From positions 1-52,178 of the forward strand of contig CAYMZC010000001.1 of assembly GCA_964394815.1 (NCBI GenBank): 52,178 nt of DNA. Reading direction: 5' to 3'. The translations under genes and the position numbers were made by a program. A model generated the notes under the pieces. The model saw only the letters and a program-made list of their open reading frames with translations. It did no database searches and was not told the DNA's origin. Positions 41,765 through 52,178 of the stretch are shown piece after piece. Origin of the DNA: Sandaracinobacteroides sp964394815. GTDB taxonomy: Bacteria; Pseudomonadota; Alphaproteobacteria; Sphingomonadales; Sphingomonadaceae. How positions within the stretch are numbered: position 1 is the first letter of the stretch; every line of letters begins with the position of its first letter.

Positions 41765-42538
41765 ATGCCGCCGGTGCTGATGATCCATGGCATGTGGAGC
41801 CGCCCCTCCACCTTCTCGACGCTGCGCGCCGAACTGGATGCTGCCGGGATCCGCAGTGCGGCTGTCACCCTGCCTTTCCATGACCTGCCGCCGGGCAGCC
41901 CGCCGCCGGCGGCGCTGGGCCGGCTGCGGCTTGGCGATTATGTGGCGGCGCTTGAGCGCAGTGTTGCCGAACTCGGCGAGCAGCCCGTCATACTGGGCCA
42001 TTCCATGGGCGGGCTTCTGGCGCAGTTGCTGTCGGTGAAGGTGCAGCCCAGGGGGCTGATCCTGCTCTCTTCCGCGCCCTCGGCCGAGACTTCGGCAATG
42101 ACGCTCGATGCGTTCCGCACCCTGCGTGGGGTGATGGGCGAATGGGGCTGGTGGCGCAAGCCGACCCTGATCGACGAGGCGCGGGCGCGATTCGGCGTTT
42201 TCAACGGCGTGCCCGAGGAAGAGGTGCTGCCGGCGCTGGCCGAACTGACATGGGATTCGGGCGCCGTGCTCGCCCAGATGGCCTCCCCATTGCTGGACCA
42301 GGAGCGGGGTGCGCGCGTCGATTATGACCGGCTGCGCATGCCGGCCCTTGTCCTTACCGGCAGCGCCGACAGGATCGTGCCGCCCGAAGTCTCGCGCCGC
42401 ACCGCCCGGCGCCTTGCCAATGCCGGCGCGACGGTCGATTTCGAGGAATGGGCCGGTGTCGGCCACTGGCTGTTCCACGATGCGGTGCGCCCGCGGCTTG
42501 CGGCGGCCATCGCCCGCTTCATGGCAAGCCTGAGCTGA
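41765..42538 (+). CDS. Alpha/beta hydrolase
   Basis: This 257-aa protein has the oxyanion segment LMIHGMW at the start, the nucleophile elbow ILGHSMGGLLAQ (Ser at about residue 81), the acid in LTGSADRIVPP (about 200) and the catalytic His in GVGHWLFHD (about 230). The fold is that of small cytoplasmic esterases or lipases, and the substrate is unknown. It begins 2 bp after maeB and is probably co-transcribed with it. Confidence 0.9.
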   Translation: MPPVLMIHGMWSRPSTFSTLRAELDAAGIRSAAVTLPFHDLPPGSPPPAALGRLRLGDYVAALERSVAELGEQPVILGHSMGGLLAQLLSVKVQPRGLILLSSAPSAETSAMTLDAFRTLRGVMGEWGWWRKPTLIDEARARFGVFNGVPEEEVLPALAELTWDSGAVLAQMASPLLDQERGARVDYDRLRMPALVLTGSADRIVPPEVSRRTARRLANAGATVDFEEWAGVGHWLFHDAVRPRLAAAIARFMASLS

Positions 42539-42606
42539 AAGCCCCCATTGCCGCCTGTCGTGGCCGATGGGCCGTGCGGGCCTGTTTGAAAATTCTGCTC
42601 GAAAAC

Positions 42607-42639
42607 AAGGGCGCGGTCTTGCGAAAAGACCGCGCCCTT
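42607..42639. terminator. Bidirectional terminator between the hydrolase gene and acnA
   Basis: A perfect 14-bp stem AAGGGCGCGGTCTT with its complement surrounds loop GCGAA. On the plus strand it is followed by CTGTTTCC, and on the minus strand by GTTTTC. It separates the convergent hydrolase and aconitase genes and could serve both. Confidence 0.88.
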
Positions 42640-42687
42640 CTGTTTCCAGCGTGAAAGGCTGGCCGGGCTTGCGCCCGGCCGGCTGCA

Positions 42688-45372
<2,685 letters not shown>

Positions 45373-45529
45373 GTCTTATGGTCCTCGTGATCCTGGAATG
45401 TCCCTGCCGCTCCTAGAACGCCGCACCCCGTGCGGCAAGCATCGGCTTAATCTGCGGCGGCGGCGGCCGTTCAGTCGCATCGCCCCCGAGGCATGCGGCG
45501 GCGGGGCCAAGATGCGCGAGGAAAGGCAC

Positions 45530-46621
45530 ATGGAACAGGGACTTCGCCCGGAAGCGGTGCGAGCGGCCGACCGGCAGGCGGACTGGCAGGGCCATGGCGG
45601 CCACCCGGGCCTTGCGCGCTATGACGCGATCCGCGCCCTGTTCGCGGAAACGGGCCTGCCGCCGGACCCGCAGACCTACGAACTCTTCTGGCTGCATCTG
45701 GGCGGCGGGGCGCCCGCCCTCTCGCGCGAGCTGGAGGCCATGCTGGACGAGGGCCGGCTGACGGCGGAACGGGTGATGGCGCTGCGCCGCATCCATCTTG
45801 GCGACATTGCCGGCGCCGAAATGATGGCGCTTGTGGAAGCGACGCAGGGCAGCGCCCTGCAGCTTGCCGACCGGCTGAGCCGCGGCCAGAGCGACATTCG
45901 TGCCTATGATGAGAGAATCGCGGCCGAGGACAGCCTGATTGCCGCTTCCCTCACGGCGCAGGCTCTTGCTGAAGCGGTACAGCGGCTGCGGCGGGCCAAT
46001 GCGGTGATGATGGCTGCCAACAGGCGGCTTGCCGCCGAGATCCGGGCCGCCAGCCACCAGACCGGCCGCCTGCTCGACCGGCTGGAAAGCGCCGAGCGCA
46101 GCGCCCGCACCGATCCGCTGACGGGCCTGCCCAACAGGCGCGGCCTTGCCGAGGCCATGAAGCGCGCCGCCGTCCAGGCGGATGCGCGCGGCGCACCCCT
46201 GTCTGTCGCGCTGGTGGATATCGACCATTTCAAGCGCTTCAACGACCAGTGGGGCCATGCCATCGGCGACGAGGTGCTGCGATGCGTGGGTGCGCACCTG
46301 GCCGCCCGTGCCCGCGAGACCGCGGGCGAGGGCGCCGTGACCGGCCGTCATGGCGGGGAGGAGTTTCTGGTGCTGCTTCCGGGCCTCGCATTGGCGGAGG
46401 CGACGGCCGCCATGGACCAGGCGCGCGACCTGATGGCGCGGCAGATCCTGCGGCGCGCCTCGGATGGCGTCAGCCTCGGCAGGCTCTGCTTTTCGGCCGG
46501 TGTCGCCGCACTGCGCCCTGATGACAGCCCGGACACGCTGTTCGACCGGGCCGATGCCGCGCTCTATGCCGCAAAGCGGGCCGGGCGGGACAGGGTCTAT
46601 CCCGAACGGACGGCTGAATGA
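45530..46621 (+). CDS. Diguanylate cyclase (GGDEF domain) with uncharacterised N-terminal region
   Basis: This 363-aa cytoplasmic protein should make cyclic di-GMP. The C-terminal GGDEF domain begins at ARTDPLTGLPNRRGL (about residue 188), has the metal Asp in VALVDIDHFKRFND, and the active-site motif GRHGGEEFLVLL (GGEEF). The inhibitory RxxD site expected nine residues before GGEEF is not present (that stretch reads GEGA), so product feedback may be lacking. Residues 1-180 are helical, end in a probable coiled coil, and match no sensor domain I recognise. AGGAAAGG precedes the ATG at 45530. An upstream ATG at 45512 is less well placed. Confidence 0.9.
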   Translation: MEQGLRPEAVRAADRQADWQGHGGHPGLARYDAIRALFAETGLPPDPQTYELFWLHLGGGAPALSRELEAMLDEGRLTAERVMALRRIHLGDIAGAEMMALVEATQGSALQLADRLSRGQSDIRAYDERIAAEDSLIAASLTAQALAEAVQRLRRANAVMMAANRRLAAEIRAASHQTGRLLDRLESAERSARTDPLTGLPNRRGLAEAMKRAAVQADARGAPLSVALVDIDHFKRFNDQWGHAIGDEVLRCVGAHLAARARETAGEGAVTGRHGGEEFLVLLPGLALAEATAAMDQARDLMARQILRRASDGVSLGRLCFSAGVAALRPDDSPDTLFDRADAALYAAKRAGRDRVYPERTAE

Positions 46622-46628
46622 CCATCTG

Positions 46629-47969
46629 TCATGCGGCCGCCAGCCGGGCGCGGATCGCGGCATGCGCATCGGCGGTGATGGGCCAGCGCCAGATCACATA
46701 GGCGGCCGCGAAACCGATCAGGATAGGCGGCACGACGAAGATCAGGGTGAGCCCGGCGATCGCCTCGGGCGTGTTTGCGGCATCGGGTCTCGGGTCGAAG
46801 CCGATGAGGCCGAGCAGCGGGTAGGTGAGGCCCACTGGCACGGCGAAGCCCAGCTTCGCTGTCGCGGTGAGGATCGCATAATTGAGGCCGGTGGTGTCCG
46901 CGCCTTGCCTGCCTTCCTGCTGCCTGTCGAGGGTCTGGGCATCGGTGAGATCGGCGAGCATGGCGCGCAGCAGGAAGCCCGAGGCGGACAGCGGCATGCC
47001 GGCGACGATCAGGATGAGTGAAAAGATCAGGACATTGTCGGCCGGGCCATAGGCGACCGGAATCTGCACCACCCCGTACCAGATGGCTGCAACCGCCGTT
47101 GCCCTGTGCTTGCCGAACCGCCGGGCCGCATGGATCCAGAGCGGCGCGCTGATCAGCCCGGCCACGAAATAGAGCAGCATGATGCCGGACGCCGTTTCGA
47201 GCGGAATTCCGCGCACCTGCGTGATGAAGAAGACGAAGAGCGCCCCGGTGAGGCCGGGCGCCAGCGACAGGAGCAGGTCGGCAAGCAGAAGCTGGCGCAT
47301 GCGGGGATCCGAAAGGACGCCGCGAACGTCCGCCATGCGCACGCGATGCTCGCCCACCGGTGCTTCCCCTTCGGGAACGAACAGGCCGACGGCGAGCGCG
47401 GCAAGCGGTATGGCCGCAAGGATGTACCAGCCCATGGCATGTATCCCGGCCGCCGGCCCCGAGCCTGGCATGAGCTGGTTCACCAGGGGCGGAATCACGA
47501 GCACGAGAATCGATCCGAAGACGTTGAGGGCGGTCCAGTATCCGAAGATGCGCGCGCGTTCGGCATAATCGGTCGAGAGGCGGGAGCCCCAGGCCGTTTG
47601 CGCCAGCGATATGCAGGAAAAGCCGAAATAGAGGGTGAACAGAGACAGGAAGGTCATGCCGGCGCTGACGCCGGGCTTTGCCATGAACAGCATCCAGACG
47701 CCGAGCGCCAGAAAGACGGCACCGCCGAGGATCCATGGCCGGAACTGGCCGATCCGCGTGCGGCTGTTGTCCATCAGGGCGCCGAGCAGCGGGTCGAGCG
47801 GGATGTCGACGATGCGCACAAGGGCGAAAAGGAAGCCGACCGTTGCCAGTGGCAGCCCGAGGGTGCCGGCATAATAGGGTGGCAGATAGACGACCAGCGG
47901 CAGGCTGAGCGCTGCCACTGGCAGGCAGGGTGCGCACCATGCCAGCAGCGTACGCAATCGGACGCCCAT
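46629..47969 (-). CDS. MFS transporter, GPH (glycoside-pentoside-hexuronide:cation symporter)-like
   Basis: This 446-aa inner-membrane protein has about twelve hydrophobic helices. Features of the GPH group are RIVDIPLDPLLGALMDNSRTRIGQFRPWI (core DPLLGALMDNSRTRIGQFRP) near residue 50-70, RLSTDYAERARIFGYW near 135 and the late motif ADLTDAQTLDRQQEGRQGAD near 340. Substrates in this group are sugars or related small molecules, and none can be assigned here. The ATG at 47969 has GGGGAGGAAGC just upstream. Convergent with the GGDEF gene (7 bp between stops) and divergent from the flippase gene. Confidence 0.88.
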   Translation of the reverse strand: MGVRLRTLLAWCAPCLPVAALSLPLVVYLPPYYAGTLGLPLATVGFLFALVRIVDIPLDPLLGALMDNSRTRIGQFRPWILGGAVFLALGVWMLFMAKPGVSAGMTFLSLFTLYFGFSCISLAQTAWGSRLSTDYAERARIFGYWTALNVFGSILVLVIPPLVNQLMPGSGPAAGIHAMGWYILAAIPLAALAVGLFVPEGEAPVGEHRVRMADVRGVLSDPRMRQLLLADLLLSLAPGLTGALFVFFITQVRGIPLETASGIMLLYFVAGLISAPLWIHAARRFGKHRATAVAAIWYGVVQIPVAYGPADNVLIFSLILIVAGMPLSASGFLLRAMLADLTDAQTLDRQQEGRQGADTTGLNYAILTATAKLGFAVPVGLTYPLLGLIGFDPRPDAANTPEAIAGLTLIFVVPPILIGFAAAYVIWRWPITADAHAAIRARLAAA

Positions 47970-48039
47970 GCTTCCTCCCCGAAATGTCTCTCCCGCAGCG
48001 AAGCTTGCCCCAGCCCGTTGCACGGCGCTAGGGGCAGGC

Positions 48040-49506
48040 ATGGCCGAAACCGGCGAAGCTAGTCAAAGTGCTGGAAACGCGCCTTCGGGTGCGGCTGCAC
48101 TCGCGCGGGGCGGGCGCACCAATTTCGCCGGCTTCCTGCTGCGGCTGGCGGCTCGTTTTCCCTTCCTTGTCCTTGCCGCCCGCCTTTACGGCGCGGAGGA
48201 TCTCGGCCGATTCGCCTATGCCACCATGGTGGTCGAGTTCGCCGCCCAGCTGACGACCCTTGGCCTGAAGCGCGGCCTTTCGGGCGAGATGGCGCGTAGC
48301 GGCCGGCCCGAGGCGCATGTCGTCGCCGATGCCCTGACGCTCGCCCTGTTGCTGGGGCTGGCGGCGACCCTGCTGCTGATCGCCCTTCCCGTTCTCATGT
48401 TTCCGGATGGCATCCGCCATGCCGCCGAGCCACTTCTGGCTCTGGTTGTGCTGGCCATCCTGCTTTCCGATGTCTGCCTTGCGGCACTGGCCTTCCGGCA
48501 CCGCATCGGGGTGGCCGTGCAGGCGCGTTCGGTGATCGAGCCATGGGTTCTCACGCTGGTCGGCACGGGGCTCGCCTTCACTTTTCTCAAGCCCGGCGGG
48601 CTGCTGATTGCCTTTGCCATTTCGCTGGCGGCGGCGGCGATTGCTTCGGTGGCACCGGCCATCAGGCAGTTCGGGGTGCCACGGGGCTGGCGCCTTTCGG
48701 CCTCGCGGCTCTGGGCCATGGGCGTGCGCAACCTGCCGCTGGCCGGCGCCGATCTGGTGGACTGGGCGACACGCCGGCTCGACATATTCGTGCTGGGTCG
48801 TTTTGCCGGGCCGGAAGTGGTGGGCCTTTATTTTGTCGCGCAGCAGGTGGCGACGCTGGCGGGCCGTATCCGCATGAGCTTCGACCCCATTCTTGCGCCG
48901 ATGCTGTCCACCGCGCTCAAGGCCGGGCGGCCCGACGAAGCGGCCGCCCATGTGCGGCAGGTGGGTTTCTGGGTGCTGGCCTTCCAGATCCCCGTGGTGC
49001 TGGCGCTCGGGCTGCCGGGTGAGGGGGTGCTGGGCCTGTTCGGCCCCGAATTCGCGGCGGGCGCCCTCGTCCTGGCCTTGCTGCTTACGGCCGAGCTTGC
49101 CGCCGCCAATGGCAGCGTTGCCGAAATGGCGCTGATCTACGCCCGGCCCAAGCTCAACCTTGCCGTGGCCATGGGCGGGCTGGCGTTGCAGGCCGTGCTC
49201 AGCCTTGTGCTTGTGCCGCTGCATGGCGGCGCCGGGGCGGCGGCGGCGCTTCTCGTGGCGCTTCTGGCGGCGGCGATTGCCCGGCAGATCCTGCTGCGCC
49301 GCGCGCTGGGAGCTTCGGTAACCTTCTGGCGCTGGTCGCTTCTGGCGGCGGGCGCGCTTGCCTTCGGCTATGGCTATGCGGCCCGCGCCCTGCCCGAACT
49401 GTGGCAGATGCTGGCGACGATTCCCGGCGTGCTCATCCTGTTCGGGCTGGTCATGTGGCGCTGGGGCTTCGGCCCGGAGGACCGGGCGCTTTTCGGCCGG
49501 CGCTAG
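48040..49506 (+). CDS. Polysaccharide/lipopolysaccharide flippase family membrane protein (Wzx-like)
   Basis: This 488-aa protein has about twelve hydrophobic segments. Its N-terminal part (NFAGFLLRLAARFPFLVLAARLYG, core FLVLAARLYGAEDLGRFAYA) and middle part (WATRRLDIFVLGRFAGPEVVG, core RRLDIFVLGRFAGPEVVG) match the oligosaccharide flippase (MATE-like MVF) superfamily. It would move lipid-linked glycans across the inner membrane. No glycosyltransferases are adjacent, so the glycan is unknown. Start 48040 has GGGGCAGG upstream; a start at 47968 would be leaderless of any binding site. Its stop overlaps the convergent GDYXXLXY gene by 4 bp. Confidence 0.85.
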   Translation: MAETGEASQSAGNAPSGAAALARGGRTNFAGFLLRLAARFPFLVLAARLYGAEDLGRFAYATMVVEFAAQLTTLGLKRGLSGEMARSGRPEAHVVADALTLALLLGLAATLLLIALPVLMFPDGIRHAAEPLLALVVLAILLSDVCLAALAFRHRIGVAVQARSVIEPWVLTLVGTGLAFTFLKPGGLLIAFAISLAAAAIASVAPAIRQFGVPRGWRLSASRLWAMGVRNLPLAGADLVDWATRRLDIFVLGRFAGPEVVGLYFVAQQVATLAGRIRMSFDPILAPMLSTALKAGRPDEAAAHVRQVGFWVLAFQIPVVLALGLPGEGVLGLFGPEFAAGALVLALLLTAELAAANGSVAEMALIYARPKLNLAVAMGGLALQAVLSLVLVPLHGGAGAAAALLVALLAAAIARQILLRRALGASVTFWRWSLLAAGALAFGYGYAARALPELWQMLATIPGVLILFGLVMWRWGFGPEDRALFGRR

Positions 49507-50009
49507 CCCTGCGGTTCCAGCCGGCGGCTGACCAGCCGGCCATCGGGCGTGAGGGCGGCAACCACCACCATCGGCCCGTTCAGAAGCTGGCGTTCAAGCG
49601 CTGGCGCGCTTGATTCGGAGACGAAGATCCGGCTTGTAAAGGCCGGCTGCTCGTTTTCGCGGAAGGCCGGGCGCAGATCCATGGCCGAAAGATCGGGGTT
49701 CACGCGGTGCTGGCAGGCAGCGCCGGGCGCTGCGATGGTGGCGACAACGCGCCCGCCCTCGCGCGACAGGCAGAGCTGGCAGGCGCCCGGCCGTTCGCAG
49801 GGGCCCGCATCGCCGCGCAGATCCCATTGATAGGCGAACTGGATGAAGCGGCCGCGCAAGGGATCGCGCGGGTCGTAGCCGCCCACGGGTATGCGCCACA
49901 GTGTCGCCGCGCCAAGCTGGGCTTCATGCTGCCACAGCGCGCCACCCAGGGCCAGGATGGGCAGCACAAGGGCGATAAGGCGCAGGGTTGCGAGCGTCCG
50001 GCGGTTCAC
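49503..50009 (-). CDS. GDYXXLXY domain-containing protein
   Basis: This 168-aa protein has an N-terminal membrane helix (LRLIALVLPILALGGALW) and the GDYXXLXY-family segment PVGGYDPRDPLRGRFIQFAY (about residue 41-60). A Cys-rich stretch follows (CERPGACQLC, later GAACQHR). The function of this family is unknown. It starts at a GTG that overlaps the DUF2157 stop as GTGA, and the long upstream open frame is a shadow of that gene. The two families are usually found side by side, so they probably work together at the membrane. Confidence 0.85.
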   Translation of the reverse strand: MNRRTLATLRLIALVLPILALGGALWQHEAQLGAATLWRIPVGGYDPRDPLRGRFIQFAYQWDLRGDAGPCERPGACQLCLSREGGRVVATIAAPGAACQHRVNPDLSAMDLRPAFRENEQPAFTSRIFVSESSAPALERQLLNGPMVVVAALTPDGRLVSRRLEPQG

Positions 50010-51157
50010 GGGCTGACCCTTTCCTCGCGCACGATCCTGCGCCAGCCCCAGGCAAGGGCGATCAGCAGCAGGCCCCCTGTCACCAGCCCGCCGCCAGTGG
50101 CCGCCAGTGAACCGAACAGTTCGACGTAGATGATGAAGATGCGCAGCGCGATGGCGGCGACGGCGGTGGCGAACAGGGTTGACCATCCGCTTGCCGATGC
50201 CCCGCGCGCCACGGCCGCCCACATCAGCGTATAGACGATGATGCCGAGGAGGCGGCTGGCCATGTGATCGGGGTGGGGAATGGCCAGCGCAAGGCCAAGG
50301 GCAAGCGGCGGGCCGAGGAAGAGCGGCAGGATGAGCGACCGGGGGATTCCCCCGCCGCGCGCCAGCAAAAGCCCGGCGAGCGCGACCGCCAGCAAGGGCA
50401 GCAGCCTTGCCGCATTGTCGAGCGCCTGCACGGAGGTGATGTTGGAGGCCCAGGCGAAATGGGCGATGCTGGCGCCGGCCAGTGTCAGCACGATGCCGGC
50501 TTCGCGCAGGGCGGCGCGGAAGGCCGGCTGAAGCCGCCAGCGGTCGAGCGCGAGCAGAAGCAGCAGCAACGGCACGGCCATCGCCGCCCCCTGCGCCAGA
50601 AGCCAGGGGCCGCCGCGGTCGATCGTGTCGACGGCCATGGCCAGTGGGCCGAAAAGCGCCATGGCGGAAAATTGCAGCCCCGTGAGCCTCGTGGCGCCGC
50701 CCAGAAGCAGCGCCGGCCCCGCAAGCGCCAGCCACAGCAGCAGTGCATGCCAGAGTGGGCCTGCCAGCTGATAGACCTGGGCCTGAAGCGCGATTCCCGC
50801 CAGTGTCAGGAGGCTGAACAGGAAGAGCGACCCTTCGGCCAGCCAGCGCCGGGCATCCCGTCGGGCTATCCAGTGGGTGGCCGCAGCACCCGCCAGAAGC
50901 GCCATGTGCAGGCCGAGCTTCAGCCCGTCGGGGATGCGGTCCCAGTTGGCTGAAACAAGAAGGATGATGCCAAGCCCGAGGGCGAAGAGGCCCAGCCCGG
51001 CGATCGCCCACAGGGCGGTCGGCCGCTCGCGCCCGGCCTCGAAGGCGCGGATGCCGTCGGCCGTGGCCGGGTCGATCAGCCCCGCATCCACCCAGCGGGC
51101 CAGATTGCGCTCAAGTGCCATCGGGCTTGCATGCCTGCTTCCCGGAGGCTCGTCCAT
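50006..51157 (-). CDS. DUF2157 domain-containing membrane protein
   Basis: This 383-aa protein has a cytoplasmic N-terminal helical region (NLARWVDAGLIDPATADGIRAFE, core WVDAGLIDPATADGIRAFE), characteristic of DUF2157. It is followed by LWAIAGLGLFALGLGIILLVSANWDRIP and some ten further hydrophobic helices. Function unknown. Paired with the downstream GDYXXLXY protein gene through a GTGA overlap. The start at 51157 or the ATG at 51121 are both possible. It diverges from hslV across 134 bp. Confidence 0.85.
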   Translation of the reverse strand: MDEPPGSRHASPMALERNLARWVDAGLIDPATADGIRAFEAGRERPTALWAIAGLGLFALGLGIILLVSANWDRIPDGLKLGLHMALLAGAAATHWIARRDARRWLAEGSLFLFSLLTLAGIALQAQVYQLAGPLWHALLLWLALAGPALLLGGATRLTGLQFSAMALFGPLAMAVDTIDRGGPWLLAQGAAMAVPLLLLLLALDRWRLQPAFRAALREAGIVLTLAGASIAHFAWASNITSVQALDNAARLLPLLAVALAGLLLARGGGIPRSLILPLFLGPPLALGLALAIPHPDHMASRLLGIIVYTLMWAAVARGASASGWSTLFATAVAAIALRIFIIYVELFGSLAATGGGLVTGGLLLIALAWGWRRIVREERVSP

Positions 51158-51291
51158 ATGGGCCGCGCCACCGGCCTGTTCGCCCCACGGGCAAATCCCG
51201 GCCTTTCATCGCGCCGCCGCGTTCCTACATGTGGAACCCGATAGGAAGAAAAGGGCCGATGCGGCCCGATATGGAAAGGCATGCTTCCCGC

Positions 51292-51834
51292 ATGAGCGAA
51301 GTTCAGACCTGGCACGGCACGACCATCCTGTCCGTGCGCAAGGGCGGCAAGGTTGTGGTGGCCGGCGACGGTCAGGTGTCGCTGGGCCAGACGGTGATCA
51401 AGCCCAATGCCCGCAAGGTTCGAAGGCTGGGGGCCGATGGCAAGGTCATCGGCGGCTTCGCCGGTTCGACCGCCGATGCCTTCACCCTGTTCGAGCGGCT
51501 GGAAGCCAAGCTGGAACGTTTTCCCGGCCAGCTGACACGCGCCGCCGTCGAACTCGCCAAGGACTGGCGGCAGGATCGTTACCTGCGGCGGCTTGAGGCG
51601 ATGATGATCGTCGCGGACAGCGAGGCAACCCTCATCCTGACCGGCACCGGGGATGTGCTCGAGCCCAATGACGGCATCGCCGCCATCGGCTCGGGGGGCA
51701 ATTATGCGCTGGCGGCCGCCCGGGCGCTGGCCGACCAGCCGCTCGACGCCGAGGCCATCGCCCGCAGGTCGATGCGGATTGCCGCCGACATCTGCGTCTA
51801 CACCAACGACCAGCTGACCGTGGAAACCCTTTGA
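51292..51834 (+). CDS. hslV: ATP-dependent protease HslV, proteolytic subunit
   Basis: This 180-aa threonine protease forms the core of HslVU. A short propeptide MSEVQTWHG precedes the mature N-terminal Thr in TTILSVRKGGKVVVAGDGQVS (catalytic Thr at about residue 10). Further family segments are GGFAGSTADAFTLFERLE, ELAKDWRQDRYLRRLEA and AIGSGGNYALAAARAL. The ATG at 51292 fits the usual propeptide length, and one at 51271 is possible. hslU follows 2 bp later. Confidence 0.96.
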   Translation: MSEVQTWHGTTILSVRKGGKVVVAGDGQVSLGQTVIKPNARKVRRLGADGKVIGGFAGSTADAFTLFERLEAKLERFPGQLTRAAVELAKDWRQDRYLRRLEAMMIVADSEATLILTGTGDVLEPNDGIAAIGSGGNYALAAARALADQPLDAEAIARRSMRIAADICVYTNDQLTVETL

Positions 51835-51836
51835 TC

Positions 51837-52136
51837 ATGGACAGGACGATCATCGCCGACACCGCCGCCGAAGCGCTGACGCCGCGCGCCATCGTTGCCG
51901 CGCTAGACCGGCATATCGTCGGCCAGACAGATGCGAAGAAGGCGGTCGCCGTCGCACTCAGGAACCGCTGGCGCCGCCAGCAGCTGCCGCCCGAACTGCG
52001 CGACGAGGTGACGCCCAAGAACATCCTGATGATCGGGCCGACGGGCTGCGGCAAGACGGAGATCAGCCGCCGGCTGGCGAAGCTGGCCGATGCCCCGTTC
52101 CTGAAGATCGAGGCCACGAAGTTCACTGAGGTCGGC
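51837..52136 (+). CDS. hslU: ATP-dependent protease ATPase subunit HslU (first 100 codons, cut by adapter)
   Basis: The visible 100 residues are a normal HslU start: LTPRAIVAALDRHIVGQTDAKK, in which the core DRHIVGQTDAKK is diagnostic, RNRWRRQQLP, then Walker A in NILMIGPTGCGKTEISRRL (about residue 65) and KIEATKFTEVG. The gene should continue with YVGRDV, but the sequence changes abruptly to sequencing adapter at 52137. So the gene is truncated by the data, not by evolution. The frame running on past 52136 is artificial. Confidence 0.95.
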
Positions 52137-52170
52137 AGATCGGAAGAGCGTCGTGTAGGGAAAGAGTGTA
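52137..52170. other. Illumina TruSeq adapter sequence (assembly contamination)
   Basis: From 52137 the sequence begins AGATCGGAAGAGCGTCGTGT and goes on to 52170 exactly as the standard Illumina adapter read-through sequence. It interrupts hslU in mid codon order. The last 8 bases (52171-52178) follow the adapter and have no reliable origin. This stretch should be trimmed from the contig. Confidence 0.98.
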
Positions 52171-52178
52171 CGTCCTGG

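Noticed and set aside
52137..52178. HslU continuing as RSEERRVGKE and onward
   Set aside because: That stretch is translated adapter, not protein.

Overview
The window is a GC-rich, gene-dense stretch of bacterial chromosome. It reads as an alphaproteobacterium, most likely Sphingomonadales-like. The evidence is the run of protein types and gene neighbourhoods (infA-maf-short RNase E/G-yacG-tRNA-Phe, lgt-MidA, hslVU, MaeB with a fused phosphotransacetylase domain, many ATGA/GTGA/TTG start-stop overlaps). The genus call is inference; no rRNA is present. Nearly all genes are housekeeping. I see no phage, insertion sequence, integrase, CRISPR array, toxin-antitoxin pair or defence island.

Layout, left to right. 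1-5.1 kb: the first codons of a minus-strand gene, then trmFO (+), then a minus-strand group nadB, MerC-like membrane protein, secreted amidohydrolase. 5.2-12.4 kb: a long minus-strand run fabD-fabG-acpP-fabF-mltG-leuC-ABC ATPase (type II fatty-acid synthesis, peptidoglycan lytic enzyme, leucine synthesis), with a 16-bp tandem repeat between acpP and fabF. 12.6-13.8 kb: an exported TPR-like protein with its own perfect terminator. 13.9-19.3 kb: a minus-strand acyl-CoA cluster (two acyl-CoA dehydrogenases, acyl-CoA ligase, GNAT, and a frameshifted pgeF). 19.4-24.9 kb: plus-strand lgt-midA-aminopeptidase P-Ca/H antiporter, then sodB. 25-29.7 kb: minus-strand cyclophilin-mnmC-ktrB-ktrA. 29.7-34.7 kb: phhA, a sirtuin, dapB, a small membrane protein, then the translation/RNA cluster infA-maf-RNase E/G-yacG-tRNA-Phe. 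34.9-39.4 kb: two L,D-transpeptidases tail to tail, then mutS. 39.5-45.4 kb: maeB, alpha/beta hydrolase and acnA. 45.5-51.2 kb: a GGDEF protein, an MFS symporter, a polysaccharide flippase, and a DUF2157/GDYXXLXY membrane pair. 51.3-52.1 kb: hslV and the first 100 codons of hslU.

Functional themes are envelope building (lgt, mltG, two L,D-transpeptidases, flippase, fatty-acid synthesis), central carbon and amino-acid metabolism (acnA, maeB, leuC, dapB, nadB, phhA), tRNA modification (trmFO, mnmC), genome and protein maintenance (mutS, sodB, hslVU), and potassium and calcium homeostasis.

The most useful non-routine observations are these. (1) The 3' end of the window is Illumina adapter, not biology: it starts at 52137, inside hslU. 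(2) pgeF carries an apparent single-base deletion near 14532. (3) A 16-bp VNTR lies inside the fatty-acid operon. (4) Three identical hairpins follow trmFO, the first containing its stop codon. (5) The paired acyl-CoA dehydrogenases look like one catalytic and one non-catalytic subunit. I did not find a convincing new biological system. The nearest candidates for undescribed function are the DUF2157/GDYXXLXY pair and the secreted TPR-like protein.
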